Origin: an uncultured Holophagaceae bacterium
Lineage (GTDB): Bacteria > Acidobacteriota > Holophagae > Holophagales > Holophagaceae
Length of the DNA: 61,714 nt
Assembly (NCBI GenBank): GCA_903857495.1
Contig: CAIOFF010000047.1
Location: 1-61,714, forward strand
Direction of reading: 5' to 3'
Below, one piece after another: positions 34,248 through 44,100 of this stretch. The translations under genes were made by a program, and so were the position numbers. The notes under the pieces were generated by a model, which saw only the letters and a program-made list of their open reading frames with translations, searched no databases and was not told the origin of the DNA. Position 1 is the first letter of the stretch, and every line of letters begins with the position of its first letter.

Positions 34248-35114
34248 TCAGCCAAACCGTTCCTGGCGAAGGCTTTCCAGCTTGCGCTCGAGGCGGAGGA
34301 TCCGGGCGCGCAGGCCCGGATACCGGCCCGCGGTCGCGGGGTTGTTCTCGGCCTCGATGGCCGTGCGGAAGAGGCCGATGTTCTGCTTGAGGACACTCTC
34401 CGCGACGGCGAACTCCGCCTCGGCATGGGGCCGGTCCTCCAGCTTGAAATACAGCTTGGACAGCAGGTAGGTCGCATGGATGGTCTGCTTCTTGGACTGG
34501 ACCCGATCCTTCAGGTAGAGGATCGCCTGGGGGTTGTGCTCATCGAAGACCCGCCGCACCCGCGCTATCCAGCCCTCGGCCCAGCGCTGGGCCGCCTCAA
34601 CCTCCGGGTCAAGCGCTTGCGCTTGGGCTTCCCGCGCTTCCGCTCCCGGGTCGTCGAGCCCGAGCAGGACCTGCTCCTGGCCGCTGAGCAGTCCGCGCAT
34701 CCGGGCCAGGGCCGCCTGCATGGCGGCCTCGTCGGGCCCCTGGTTGGCGACTTTCCGGAACCGGGCCTGGATGGCATCCACCAGCTCGGTCGGATGGAAG
34801 GGCTTGGTGAGGAAGTCATCGGCCCCGGAGGTCATGCCGCGACGCTGGGTGTCCCGGTCCGTCAGGGAGGTCAGGAAGATGAAGGGCACCCGGGCCAGGC
34901 GGGGAATCTGCTGGGCCGCGGCCAGCACGCCGAACCCGTCCAGGCCCGGCATCACGATGTCGCAGACCACCAGGTCCGGGAGTCGCTCCTGCAGCCGGGC
35001 CAAGCCCTCAGTCCCGTTTTCGGAAGACTCAGTCTCGAACCCCAGGGCCCCCAGGAGCAGCTCGGTGCTGAGGCGGATCGTCGGGTCGTCGTCGATGATG
35101 TGGATCCGCGGCAT
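34248..35114 (-). CDS. receiver-domain protein with helical C-terminal region
   Basis: A 288-residue protein. The receiver domain (1-120) has Asp8-Asp10, phospho-acceptor Asp52, Thr82 and Lys104. The rest (about 125-288) is charged and helical with no recognised DNA-binding or enzymatic motif; its repeats of LYFKLEDRPHAEAEFAVAE-type helices recall TPR-like packing. It is the first gene of the FIST-hybrid kinase operon. ATG 35114 follows TGAGG and is preferred to a TTG start 10 codons earlier. Confidence 0.83.
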   Translation of the reverse strand: MPRIHIIDDDPTIRLSTELLLGALGFETESSENGTEGLARLQERLPDLVVCDIVMPGLDGFGVLAAAQQIPRLARVPFIFLTSLTDRDTQRRGMTSGADDFLTKPFHPTELVDAIQARFRKVANQGPDEAAMQAALARMRGLLSGQEQVLLGLDDPGAEAREAQAQALDPEVEAAQRWAEGWIARVRRVFDEHNPQAILYLKDRVQSKKQTIHATYLLSKLYFKLEDRPHAEAEFAVAESVLKQNIGLFRTAIEAENNPATAGRYPGLRARILRLERKLESLRQERFG

Positions 35115-35210
35115 GGGCCTCAGAGCTCCAGGTGGAGATGGCAACGGGCCATGGGACCAGAATAGTCGAAAGCGCCTGCGCCTGGAGCAGACAGAGGCTG
35201 CCCAGATCCG

Positions 35211-35244
35211 TTGAATTATTTTTTTAAATAAAAAAATAATTCAA
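35211..35244. terminator. AT-only perfect palindrome, 16-bp stem
   Basis: Positions 35211-35226 are exactly complementary to 35229-35244 with an AA loop. Nearly all bases are A or T, in striking contrast with the GC-rich surroundings. It lies after the HIT gene (minus strand) and before the start of the signalling operon (minus strand). It could be a bidirectional terminator with A/T tracts or a promoter-associated, bendable site for that operon. Confidence 0.5.
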
Positions 35245-35291
35245 ATTAACAAACAGCATCCCGCCTCATGACTGAATTGAGGGGCTCTCGG

Positions 35292-35639
35292 CTAACGGCA
35301 GACCCGGCCGCCGAGGGGCTTGCCGCCAAGGACGTGGAAGTGCAGGTGGTAGACACCCTGCCCGCCTTCGACGCCGCAGTTGGTGGTGAGGCGCCAGCCG
35401 GCCTCTGCCACGCCGTGGTCCCGGGCCAGCTGGGCAGCCACACCGGGGATGCGGGCAGCGGCAACGGCAGTCGCGGGCGTCAGGTCGTTGAGGTTCTCGC
35501 AGTGGGCCTTCGGGATGAGCAGGAGGTGCACCGGCGCCTGGGGACTGATGTCCTTGAAGGCGAGCAGGGTATCGTCTTCATAGACGATGTCGGCAGGGAT
35601 CTCCTTCCGCACGATCTTGCAGAACAGACAGTCGCTCAT
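35292..35639 (-). CDS. HIT-family (Hint-like) nucleotide hydrolase
   Basis: The 115-residue protein has CLFCKIVRKEIPA at its start, VYEDDTLLAFKDI, and the catalytic histidine triad HLHFHVLGG near the end. Hint enzymes hydrolyse AMP-linked phosphoramidates; the physiological substrate is not known. ATG 35639 matches the family length; GGGAGG lies six bases upstream. It is divergent from trmL with only 12 bp between the two start codons. Confidence 0.93.
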   Translation of the reverse strand: MSDCLFCKIVRKEIPADIVYEDDTLLAFKDISPQAPVHLLLIPKAHCENLNDLTPATAVAAARIPGVAAQLARDHGVAEAGWRLTTNCGVEGGQGVYHLHFHVLGGKPLGGRVCR

Positions 35640-35651
35640 CGGGGACCTCCC

Positions 35652-36107
35652 ATGTTTCACCTCATTCTCTACCAGCCCGAGATTCCGCAGAATACCGGAA
35701 GCATCGGGCGGCTCTGCGTCAACAACAACGCCAAGCTCCACCTGATCCATCCCCTGGGCTTTGACACCTCAGACGCCCAGGTGCGGCGGGCCGGGCTGGA
35801 CTACTGGGAGAAGCTGGACCCGGTCCACTACCTGGACTGGGACGACTTCCTGGCCCGCAACCCCGCCAGCAACCTGTGGTTCTTCACCACCAAGGGCGCC
35901 CGGCGGCACACCCAGGTGCCCTGGGCCTACGGCGACGGCCTGGTCTTCGGCCGGGAGACCGTGGGGCTGCCCCCGGAGCTCCTCGAGGCCCACGCCGACC
36001 ACCTGGTGCGGATCCCCATGCTGGGGGACCACCACCGCAGTTTGAACCTTGCCCAGGCCGCAGCCGTTGGTCTTTACGAGGCGCTGAGGCAGACTGAAAG
36101 CTGGTAG
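35652..36107 (+). CDS. trmL: tRNA (cytidine/uridine-2'-O)-methyltransferase
   Basis: The 151-residue SPOUT enzyme methylates the wobble ribose of some leucine tRNAs in characterised bacteria. It begins [22 protein letters not shown], has [17 protein letters not shown] and [24 protein letters not shown], a full TrmL pattern. The start at 35652 is fixed by homology to the family start; a GGGGA lies just before. Its regulatory region must overlap the HIT gene on the other strand. Confidence 0.93.
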   Translation: MFHLILYQPEIPQNTGSIGRLCVNNNAKLHLIHPLGFDTSDAQVRRAGLDYWEKLDPVHYLDWDDFLARNPASNLWFFTTKGARRHTQVPWAYGDGLVFGRETVGLPPELLEAHADHLVRIPMLGDHHRSLNLAQAAAVGLYEALRQTESW

Positions 36108-36123
36108 ACCCGAGGAGCCACCC

Positions 36124-36522
36124 ATGAGCCAAGCACCGATCCGCATCGTCATCGCCAAGCCGGGCCTGGACGGGCACGATCGGGGCGCGAAGGTGGTGGC
36201 CCGCGCCCTGCGGGATGCGGGCATGGAAGTGATCTACACCGGGCTGCGCCAGACGCCGGTGCAGATCGTTGCCGCCGTGGTGCAGGAGGACGCCCGCGTG
36301 CTCGGCATGAGCATCCTCAGCGGCGCCCACAACCAGATCTTTCCCGAGGTCATGCGGCTGCTGAAGGCCCAGGGCGCCGAGGACGTGCTGGTCTTCGCCG
36401 GCGGCATCATCCCCGACGAGGACATCCCCGCCCTCAAGGCCATCGGCATCCGGGAGATCTTCCAGCCGGGCACCAACACGGACGACATCGTCACCTTCAT
36501 CCGCCAAGCCATCCAGCACTGA
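36124..36522 (+). CDS. B12-binding subunit of methylmalonyl-CoA mutase type
   Basis: A 132-residue stand-alone cobalamin-binding domain. The DxHxxG motif is seen as DGHDRG (Asp16, His18, Gly21), His18 being the lower ligand of cobalt; MSILSGAH and [10 protein letters not shown] are the other family motifs. In the two-gene form of these mutases, the catalytic partner is encoded separately; it is not in this window. The gene follows trmL by 16 bp and precedes radA by 13 bp. Confidence 0.9.
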   Translation: MSQAPIRIVIAKPGLDGHDRGAKVVARALRDAGMEVIYTGLRQTPVQIVAAVVQEDARVLGMSILSGAHNQIFPEVMRLLKAQGAEDVLVFAGGIIPDEDIPALKAIGIREIFQPGTNTDDIVTFIRQAIQH

Positions 36523-36535
36523 GGGGCAAGACCTC

Positions 36536-37900
36536 ATGGCCAAGGCCACGCCGCTGTTCGAGTGCACGGCCTGCGGAGCGCGCCATCCCAAGGCGCTCGG
36601 CAAGTGCACGGCCTGCGGGGCGTGGGACTCCGTGCAGGAAGTGCGCGGAACCCTGAAGCGGGACCTGCAGCGGGCCGGCTCGGCCTTCGCCCAGAGCCAC
36701 TACACCGGCCCCGTGGCGCTGCAGGACGTGGAAGTCTCGGATGCGCAGCGTCGCCCCACGGGCATCGTCGAGCTGGACCGGGTGCTCGGCGGCGGCGTGG
36801 TGCCGGGCATGGTGGTACTGCTCGGCGGCGAGCCCGGCATCGGCAAGTCCACCCTGCTGCTGCAGTGGGCCGCCACGGCCGAGGGCACGGTGCTCTACGC
36901 CAGCGGTGAGGAGAGCGAGCGCCAGATCAAGCTGCGGGCCCAGCGCCTCGGCGCGGAATACCCGGGCATCCACCTGCTGGCGGAGACCGATGTGCGCCGC
37001 ATCCTGGAGGAGGCCGAGCGCATGAAGCCCGGTCTGCTGCTGGTGGACAGCATCCAGACCCTCTTCGATCCGGACTTTGAGAGCAGCGCAGGCAGCGTGA
37101 GCCAGGTGCGTGGCTGCGCGGCCCTGCTCACCCGCTGGGCCAAGACCACGGGCACGCCCCTGGTGCTGGTGGGCCACGTCACCAAGGACGGCAGCCTCGC
37201 CGGTCCCAAGGTGCTGGAGCACCTGGTGGACACGGTGCTGGCCTTCGAGGGCGACCGCCACCACCACCACCGCCTGCTGCGCGCCCTGAAGAACCGCTTC
37301 GGCGCCGCCTTCGAGCTGGGCGTCTTCGCCATGACCGAGCGAGGCCTGGTGCCCGCCGAGGGCAATCCGTTCTTTCTCGACGCCGAGCCGCGCCCGGGCT
37401 GCGCCGCCACGGTGGTCCTGAGCGGCACCCGGCCCATGGTGGTGGAGATCCAGGCCCTCGTGGCCTCGGCGGGCCTGGGCATCCCCCGGCGCACGGCCCT
37501 GGGCATCGACGGCCAGCGGCTGGCCATGCTCTGCGCCGTGGCCGAGCGCCGCGGGGGCGTGCAGCTCCACGACCGGGACGTCTACCTGAACGTCGCCGGG
37601 GGTCTCGAGATTGAGGATCCAGCCGCGGACCTCGCCGTCATCGCCGCCCTCTGCAGCAGCGCCGGCGGCCGGCTGCTGGCCGAGAAGTGCCTCTTCATGG
37701 GCGAGGTGGGCCTCACCGGCGAAGTGCGGCCCGTGGCCCAGCTGCCCCTGCGCCTGCAGGAAGGCGCCCGGCTGGGCTTCAGCTGCGCCGCCGTGCCCCG
37801 CATCGGCCTCGAAGGCCGGAGCCCCCTGGACCTGTTCCCGGAAGTAAGCGTCGAGCGGCTGCGGGGCAAGGCCTGGCTCAAGGGTGTGGTGGAAGAGTAG
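36536..37900 (+). CDS. radA: DNA repair ATPase RadA (Sms)
   Basis: The 454-residue protein has a C4 zinc finger (CTACG...CTACG, residues 10-28), the Walker A motif GEPGIGKST near residue 98, the RadA-specific KNRFG motif near 256, and a C-terminal Lon-protease-like domain. RadA is a hexameric helicase that drives branch migration with RecA. It is the last gene of the trmL operon and is convergent with the PilZ gene, 9 bp away. Confidence 0.95.
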   Translation: MAKATPLFECTACGARHPKALGKCTACGAWDSVQEVRGTLKRDLQRAGSAFAQSHYTGPVALQDVEVSDAQRRPTGIVELDRVLGGGVVPGMVVLLGGEPGIGKSTLLLQWAATAEGTVLYASGEESERQIKLRAQRLGAEYPGIHLLAETDVRRILEEAERMKPGLLLVDSIQTLFDPDFESSAGSVSQVRGCAALLTRWAKTTGTPLVLVGHVTKDGSLAGPKVLEHLVDTVLAFEGDRHHHHRLLRALKNRFGAAFELGVFAMTERGLVPAEGNPFFLDAEPRPGCAATVVLSGTRPMVVEIQALVASAGLGIPRRTALGIDGQRLAMLCAVAERRGGVQLHDRDVYLNVAGGLEIEDPAADLAVIAALCSSAGGRLLAEKCLFMGEVGLTGEVRPVAQLPLRLQEGARLGFSCAAVPRIGLEGRSPLDLFPEVSVERLRGKAWLKGVVEE

Positions 37901-37909
37901 CGACCGGCG

Positions 37910-39271
37910 TCAGCCTCGGTCGGCGAGTCCCAGCAGCTCCTCCAGGCAGGGCAGCAGGACCTCCTTCAGGTCCAGGGGCTGCGCTGGCACCAGGACCAGG
38001 CGTGCCGCCTTGGCGGCCAGGGTGAGGCGGACATCGTCCTGCTTCTTCAACACCACCACCCGGGCCTGGTCCGCCAGACGGTTGCTGCGCATGGAATCGA
38101 GGATCTCCAGCGCCGTATTCTGTCCCACTTGCTGGTTCATCAGGAGGAGGTCCAGGGTCTCCTTGCGGGCCTTGTGGAGCGCCGGCAGCCAGCCCCGGGC
38201 CTCCTGGATGCCACGGAAACCCTCGGCATGGAGCCATGCCGCAAGGAACTCCCGCTCCAGGTCATCCTCCACCACCAGCAGGATCTGACGGCTGCAGCGC
38301 CGGAGGAGGAGCTGGGTCTCGGCCTCGGAGAGCACGACGGGGGGCGGTTCCGGGATCGGCAGAGGCGCTTCGGCGACGGGAGGGGGTTCCGGCGGCACTG
38401 CGGCTTCGGGGGCCACCCCGACCCCGGCGGCGCCCTCCTCGGCAGGATCCTCCTCTGTCCGTCTCCGTTTCCAGGTGAAACCCGGGACAGCCTTGGGCAC
38501 CCTGGCCGCCAGCAGCCGGTCGATGGCCTGGGCATCACTCCCTTTCAGACCGGTGAAGGCGAGACCGACCACCAGGCCTTCGGACCGGGTTCCGCCATGA
38601 GCGAGGACCCCCGTGAGGTCCACGAGGGGAATGCCGGGGATTTCTTTCAGGCGGAGGAGGCCCAGGTCCTTCCCGGGGCGCACCAGGGACGTTGACGGAG
38701 CAAGCTTCTTGTCCGTCCGGATGTCGATGGCCTTCTCCACGCGGAAGGCGCAGCCGCCCCGCCCGAGGTTGAGCAGCTTGCCGCTGAGCCCGGTGCCTTC
38801 AAAGAGGGACTCCAGCGCCAGGACCTGGGCCTTCTCCCGGAGGTTGAACCGCGCCCGGCCTCCCCCTCGCCGTTCCGCGTGGCTGATGCAATCCGGCAGC
38901 CGGAACTCGTTCTTCAGCGGACAGGGCCGACCCACGCACTCGGCCCTGGCCAGGAACCGCAGGCCGTCCAGGTTGAACCAGAACTCCGTCGGCATGCCCT
39001 TCCCGGGCTCCCGCGCGGGCTGCTTCCGCATCCGAATGGTGAACGTGCCCTTCCCCTCGCTGATCTGATCCAGGACGACGGGGTAGGGCGCGAGGGAATC
39101 CCCGGGCAGGTGCAGGAGCAGCTCCGAGCCCAGGCGGAACAGGCATTCAAGATAGGCCAGGATCTGCTCCGGATCCCGCAGCCCGGGGGTCCCATCCGTT
39201 GGAGTCGGCTTCTTGAACACGTCAAACCAGGCCAATGGGAGTCCCTCACCCGCCCCATATCGACCCGGCAT
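37910..39271 (-). CDS. PilZ-domain protein with a C-terminal pseudo-receiver
   Basis: The 453-residue protein has a YcgR-like N-terminal region (1-130), a PilZ domain with the cyclic-di-GMP residues Arg134, Arg135 and Arg139 in RRGGGR and the NLGRGG turn (168-173), an acidic Pro-rich linker (about 270-325), and a receiver-like C-terminus (about 335-453). In that receiver the phospho-acceptor Asp is replaced (LLLMNQQ) and the conserved Thr and Lys are missing, so it cannot use the usual phosphorylation. This combination suggests a cyclic-di-GMP effector with a fixed interaction module. A TTG start 12 codons later is also possible. Confidence 0.8.
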   Translation of the reverse strand: MPGRYGAGEGLPLAWFDVFKKPTPTDGTPGLRDPEQILAYLECLFRLGSELLLHLPGDSLAPYPVVLDQISEGKGTFTIRMRKQPAREPGKGMPTEFWFNLDGLRFLARAECVGRPCPLKNEFRLPDCISHAERRGGGRARFNLREKAQVLALESLFEGTGLSGKLLNLGRGGCAFRVEKAIDIRTDKKLAPSTSLVRPGKDLGLLRLKEIPGIPLVDLTGVLAHGGTRSEGLVVGLAFTGLKGSDAQAIDRLLAARVPKAVPGFTWKRRRTEEDPAEEGAAGVGVAPEAAVPPEPPPVAEAPLPIPEPPPVVLSEAETQLLLRRCSRQILLVVEDDLEREFLAAWLHAEGFRGIQEARGWLPALHKARKETLDLLLMNQQVGQNTALEILDSMRSNRLADQARVVVLKKQDDVRLTLAAKAARLVLVPAQPLDLKEVLLPCLEELLGLADRG

Positions 39272-39589
39272 GACCTAATTTAAGTTGTCTATTTACCGTA
39301 ATATCTCCTGTCAGGATGGTCGATTCCAGGAGGCAGCCGACACGGAGACCGGGGCCTGGCGCAGCCAGCACCTGGACCCGACCGGGGAAATCCCAGGAGA
39401 CCGCAGGGGGCACTGGACCAGGGGCCAGCGCCAGCTGCGGGATCCTGGCCCGACCTTGTCCAGCTTTTTTGTCAGCGCCCCTCGTCTGGGATTGGCTTGG
39501 CCCCCGAGCGCGCCACCCTCGCCATCCGTGGGGATGCTTCCAGGAATTATCCAGGTGCCGTAGGGCCTGGACTGACTTAGGCTCGTCTG

Positions 39590-40552
39590 ATGACGTGGAA
39601 GCCCTGCCCCCGCGTGGAGACAGAACTCCACACCCTGCCCCTCGATCCGCGCCAGGGCTACCTGCTCTCCCTGCTGGACGGCAGCCAGGATGTGCCCACC
39701 CTCGCGGCCATCCTGAACACAGAGGAAGCCGAGATTTCGGACATGCTGGCGGCCCTGGTGGCCTGCGGTGCGGTGGAACCCGAACAAGGCGGATCCCCGA
39801 CCCCCGCTCCGGACCAAGTGCCCGTGGGGCCTCCGGCGGAGGCCTGCGCAGAGGAGGCCACCCGGTCCCCGGAGTCCGCCACCCACCGCCAGCTGTTCGA
39901 GCAGCGCCTGCACGCCAAGCCCGTGGATGAGCGGGTTGCCTTGGCCCACCAGGCCCAGGAGCCAGAGCTGAGCGCCTTCTGCTTCGACCCTGCGCCCGAG
40001 GTCATCCGCGCCCTGCTGGAGAACCCGCGGGCCGGGCTGCTCCAGGCCCGCCTCATCGCCTCCCACCACCGCACCGCCGCCGGGCTGGAGGCCCTGGGAG
40101 CCCGGGCGGCCCTGGTCACGGACGCCGGCGTCCGCCGGGCCCTGCTCCAGAACCCACTGCTGCCTGCGGGACTCTTCCGCCGCCTCTGGTCACCCAAGCG
40201 TCTGCTGGAGCACTACCTGGTGGCCACCTCCCGCGAGGCACCCGAGCAGGTGCGCGCCATGGCCCGCGACCTCCTGCGCACCACGTTCAACCAGCGCACC
40301 GGTGAGGAGCGGGCCGAGTTCATCCTCACCACCGAAGGGCGCTGCCTGACGAGCCTGGTGGGCCTCACCCTGGATGGACACACCACCGCCCTGCTCTGCC
40401 GCCGCACCTATGTCTCCACCCTGCTCATCCAGAACATCGCCCGCTGGAGCGCCGCGCCGCCCGCCCTCATCGCCCACCTCCGCCGCCAGGAGGTGGTCAA
40501 GCGGAATCCCGTCCTGCGCCAGCTGCTGGACCGGCACCCGAACGCGAGCTGA
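39590..40552 (+). CDS. unrecognised protein with winged-helix-like N-terminus and helical repeats
   Basis: The 320-residue protein starts with a compact helical module (PLDPRQGYLLSLLDGSQDVPTLAAIL...LVACGAVEP) that resembles small winged-helix modules seen in many Myxococcota and Acidobacteria proteins. A Pro/Ala-rich linker (about 65-105) follows, then a long helical part with repeated short units such as ALLENPRAG and ALLQNPLLPAGL that recall LRV/HEAT-type repeats. There is no signal peptide or membrane span. I cannot assign a function. The 318-bp gap before it (39272-39589) has no supported gene. Confidence 0.7.
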   Translation: MTWKPCPRVETELHTLPLDPRQGYLLSLLDGSQDVPTLAAILNTEEAEISDMLAALVACGAVEPEQGGSPTPAPDQVPVGPPAEACAEEATRSPESATHRQLFEQRLHAKPVDERVALAHQAQEPELSAFCFDPAPEVIRALLENPRAGLLQARLIASHHRTAAGLEALGARAALVTDAGVRRALLQNPLLPAGLFRRLWSPKRLLEHYLVATSREAPEQVRAMARDLLRTTFNQRTGEERAEFILTTEGRCLTSLVGLTLDGHTTALLCRRTYVSTLLIQNIARWSAAPPALIAHLRRQEVVKRNPVLRQLLDRHPNAS

Positions 40553-40564
40553 GCAGGCCAGCCC

Positions 40565-41134
40565 CTACTGGGCCACGCAGGTGCCCACGGCCGCGGTGAA
40601 TCCCACAGCCGTCCCACCCGTGGCCAGGGTGTTCCCTGACACGAAGGTGATGGCCACCGGGGCATTCACGGCCACGGTGCCGGCCTTCAGCTGCAGGCAG
40701 ACCCGCGCGAGCGGCTGCCCGAAGCTCTGCATGCCAGACTTCTGGAAGACCGCCCCCTGAAGGGTGCCCTGGCCAGCGTCCTTGCCGACCAGGACCGGGG
40801 TGGTGGTTCCCAGGCTGAAGGCGAGGTTCTCCACCAGGCCCTGGGCTGAGGGCGGGGCCCAGGCCACCTTGGTGGCGTCCGTGGACAGGATGAACGCCAC
40901 CCCCTGACCACTCTGGCCCGTGGGGCCTGTCAGGTCCAGAACCAGCTTCCCGGCGGTGGAAAGACTCGAGTTCCGCAACCACCGGAACCCCGATCCGCCT
41001 GGGTCCGTGTAGCTCAGGCTCGTGGCATAGACCGGGCTCGGCGCGGGGGCGGGGCCCGAAGTGCCACCACCCCCGCCGCCACAGGCCAGGAGCGCCGCAA
41101 GCGCGAGGAGTCCGGGAAAAGTGAGCCGTCGCAT
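40565..41134 (-). CDS. lipoprotein with possible cohesin-like fold
   Basis: The 189-residue protein starts with a lipoprotein signal ending LLAC (lipidated Cys at about 18), then a Gly-rich spacer and one beta-rich domain (about 36-189). The pattern LDLTGPTGQSGQGVAFILSTDATKVAW... ARVCLQLKAG... AITFVSGNTLA resembles cohesin and related beta-sandwiches (internal strands with LxxVxFxLK and ITF). It starts 12 bp after the giant dockerin gene, with its ribosome binding site GGGAGAG overlapping the giant's stop codon, so the two are surely made together. The cohesin call is inference from pattern and context, not a proven match. Confidence 0.6.
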   Translation of the reverse strand: MRRLTFPGLLALAALLACGGGGGGTSGPAPAPSPVYATSLSYTDPGGSGFRWLRNSSLSTAGKLVLDLTGPTGQSGQGVAFILSTDATKVAWAPPSAQGLVENLAFSLGTTTPVLVGKDAGQGTLQGAVFQKSGMQSFGQPLARVCLQLKAGTVAVNAPVAITFVSGNTLATGGTAVGFTAAVGTCVAQ

Positions 41135-41146
41135 CGTGAGCTCTCC

Positions 41147-44100
41147 CTAGATCCCGGCCAGCAGCAGGGCCAGGTCGGCATCATCCACGAAGCCGTCCCC
41201 GTTGAGGTCGGCAGGCGAGTTCGCGACAGGCACGCCCGGTGCATAGAACGTGAAGAAGCTCGCCAGGTCCAGGACGTTGACCACCCCATCGCCATTGAAG
41301 TCCTGGGTCCTCACGCTCACCGTGAGCCCAGCCGCCGCACTGCTGACACTCCCTGCCGTGCCGGTCACCACCACCCGGTATTGGGTGCCGGTCATGGCAG
41401 CGGTCGCGCCCGTGATCGACAGCATCGCGGTGGTGGCGCCCGAGTAGAGCCCGCCATTCGTGACGTTGCTGAAGGCGCCGCCGCTGCTCACCTGCCACTG
41501 GTAGCTGAGGCCCGTGCCCGTCGCCGTGACGCTGAAGGTCGCATTCCCGCCCACCGTCACCGTCGCATTGCCCGGCTGGGCCGTGATGGCCGGCGCCGTG
41601 TTCACGGTCAGCGTGGCCGCGCTGGACGTGGCGGCAGGGGCGGCAGGGCTGGACACCACGACCTGGTATTGATAGCCGCTCATGGCCACCGTGGCGCCGC
41701 TGAGGCTCAGCACCGCCGTGGTGGCGCCCGAGTAGAGCCCCCCATTCGTGATGTTGGCGAAGGCCCCGCCGCTGCTCACCTGCCACTGGTAGCTGAGACC
41801 CGTGCCCGTCGCCGTGACGCTGAAGGTGACATTCCCGCCCACCGTCACCGTCGCGTTGCCCGGCTGGGCCGTGATGGCTGGCGCCGTGTTCACCGTCAGC
41901 GTGGCTGCGCTGGACGTGACCGCCGGGCCGACGGTTCCGGACACCACCACCTGGTATTGAGAGCCGCTCATGGCCGCGGTGGTGCCGCTGAGACTCAGCG
42001 TCGCCGTGGTGGCGCCCGAGTAGAGCCCCCCATTCGTGACGTTGCTGAAGGCACCACCGCTGCTCACCTGCCACTGGTAGCTGAGGCCTGTCCCCGTTGC
42101 CGTGACCGCGAAGCTGGCACTGCCCCCCGCGGGCACCGTGGCATTGGCGGGCTGCGCAGTGATGGCCGGCGCTGTGTTCACCGTCAGCGTGGCTGCGCTG
42201 GACGTGGCCGCCGGAGCGACGGCGCCGGACACCACCACCTGGTATTGATAGCCGTTCATGGCCGCCGGGGCGCTGCTGAGGCCCAGCGTCGCCGTGGTGG
42301 CGCCCGAGTAGAGCCCCCCATTCGTGACGTTGCTGAAGGCGCCGCCGCTGCTCGCCTGCCACTGGTAGCTGAGGCCCGTCCCGCTTGCCGTGACCGTGAA
42401 GCTGGCACTGCCGCCCGCGGGCACCGTGGCATTGGCGGGCTGCGCCGTGATGGCCGGCGGCGTGTTCACCGTCAGCGTGGCGGCGCTGGACGTGACCGCC
42501 GGGGCGACGTTGCCGGTCACCACCACCTGGTACTGAGTGCCGCTCATTCCCGCCGTGGCACCGGTAAGGCTAAGCGTCGCCGTGGTGGCGCCCGAGGTGC
42601 CCCCGCCATTCGTGAGGTTGGCAAAGGCGCCGCCGCTGCTCACCTGCCACTGGTAGCTGAGGCCCGTCCCGCTTGCCGTGACCGTGAAGCTGGCGTTGCC
42701 CCCCGCGGACACCGTCGCATTGGCGGGCTGCGCCGTGATGGCCGGCGCCGTGTTCACGGTCAGCGTGGCAGTGCTGGACGTGACCGCCGGGGCGACGTTG
42801 CCGGTCACCACCACCTGATACTGGGTGCCGCTCATTCCCGCCGTGGCACCGGCGATGCTCAGCGACGCCGTGGTGGCGCCCGAGTAGACCCCGCCATCCG
42901 TGAGGTTGGCAAAGGCGCCGCCGCTGCTCGCCTGCCACTGGTAGGTGAGGGCCGTGCCTATCGCTGTGACGCTGAAGGTGGCATTCCCCCCCGCCGTCAC
43001 CGCGGCACTGGCGGGCTGGCCTGTGATGCTCGGCGCCGTGTTCACCGTCAGCGTGGCTGCGCTGGACGTGACCGCCGGGGCGACGATGCCGGTCACCACC
43101 ACCTGGTACTGGGTGCCGCTCATCCCCAGCGTGGCGCCTGTGATGGAGAGTGTCGCCGTCGTGGCGCCCGAGGTGACCCCGCCGTTGGTGAGGTTGACAA
43201 AGCCTCCACCGCTGTTTGCCTGCCACTGGTAGGTGAGGGCCGAGCCGGTGGCCGTGACCGTGAAGCTCGTATTGCCGCCCGCAGTCACCAATGCATTGAC
43301 TGGCTGGGCCAGGATGGCCGGTGCCGTGTTCACCGTCAGCGTGGCTGCGCTGGACGTGACCGCCGGGGCGATATTGCCGGTCACCACCACCTGGTACTGG
43401 GTGCCGTTCATGCCCGCCGTGGCGCCGGTGAGGTTCAGCGTCGCCGTGGTGGCGCCCGAGTAGACCCCGCCGTTCGTGAGGTTGGCAAAGGGCCCGCCGC
43501 TGCTGACCTGCCACTGGTAGCTGAGGGCCGTGCCCGTGGCCGTGACGCTGAAGCTGGCACTGCCCCCCGCCGCCACCGCGGCATTGACCGGCTGGGCCGT
43601 AATAGCCGGCGCCGTGGTGACCGTCAGCGTGGCGATGCTGGACGTGGCGGCTGGGGCGAGGTTGCCGGTCACCACCACCTGGTACTGGTAGCCGCTCATC
43701 CCCAGCGTGGCGCTGGTGATGTTCAGGGTCGATGTGGTGGCACCCGAGTAGACCCCGCCATTCACAATATTGGCGAAGGCGGCGCCGTTGCTGACCTGCC
43801 ACTGGTAGCTGAGGGCCGAGCCGGTGGCCGTGACCGTGAAGCTGGTATGGCCGGCCGCGGGCACCGTGGCATTGGCAGGCTGGCCTGTGATGGCCGGCGC
43901 CGAGTTCACCGTCAGGGTGGCCGGGCTGGACGTGACGGCTGGGGCGACGGTGCCCGTCACCATCACCTGATATTGGTTGCCGCTCAGGCCCACCCCGGGG
44001 CTGGTGAGGCTCAGCGTCGCCGAGGTGGCGCCCGAGTAGACCCCGCCATTCACGACGTTGGAGAAGGCCCCGCCGCTGCTCACCTGCCACTGGTAGCTGA

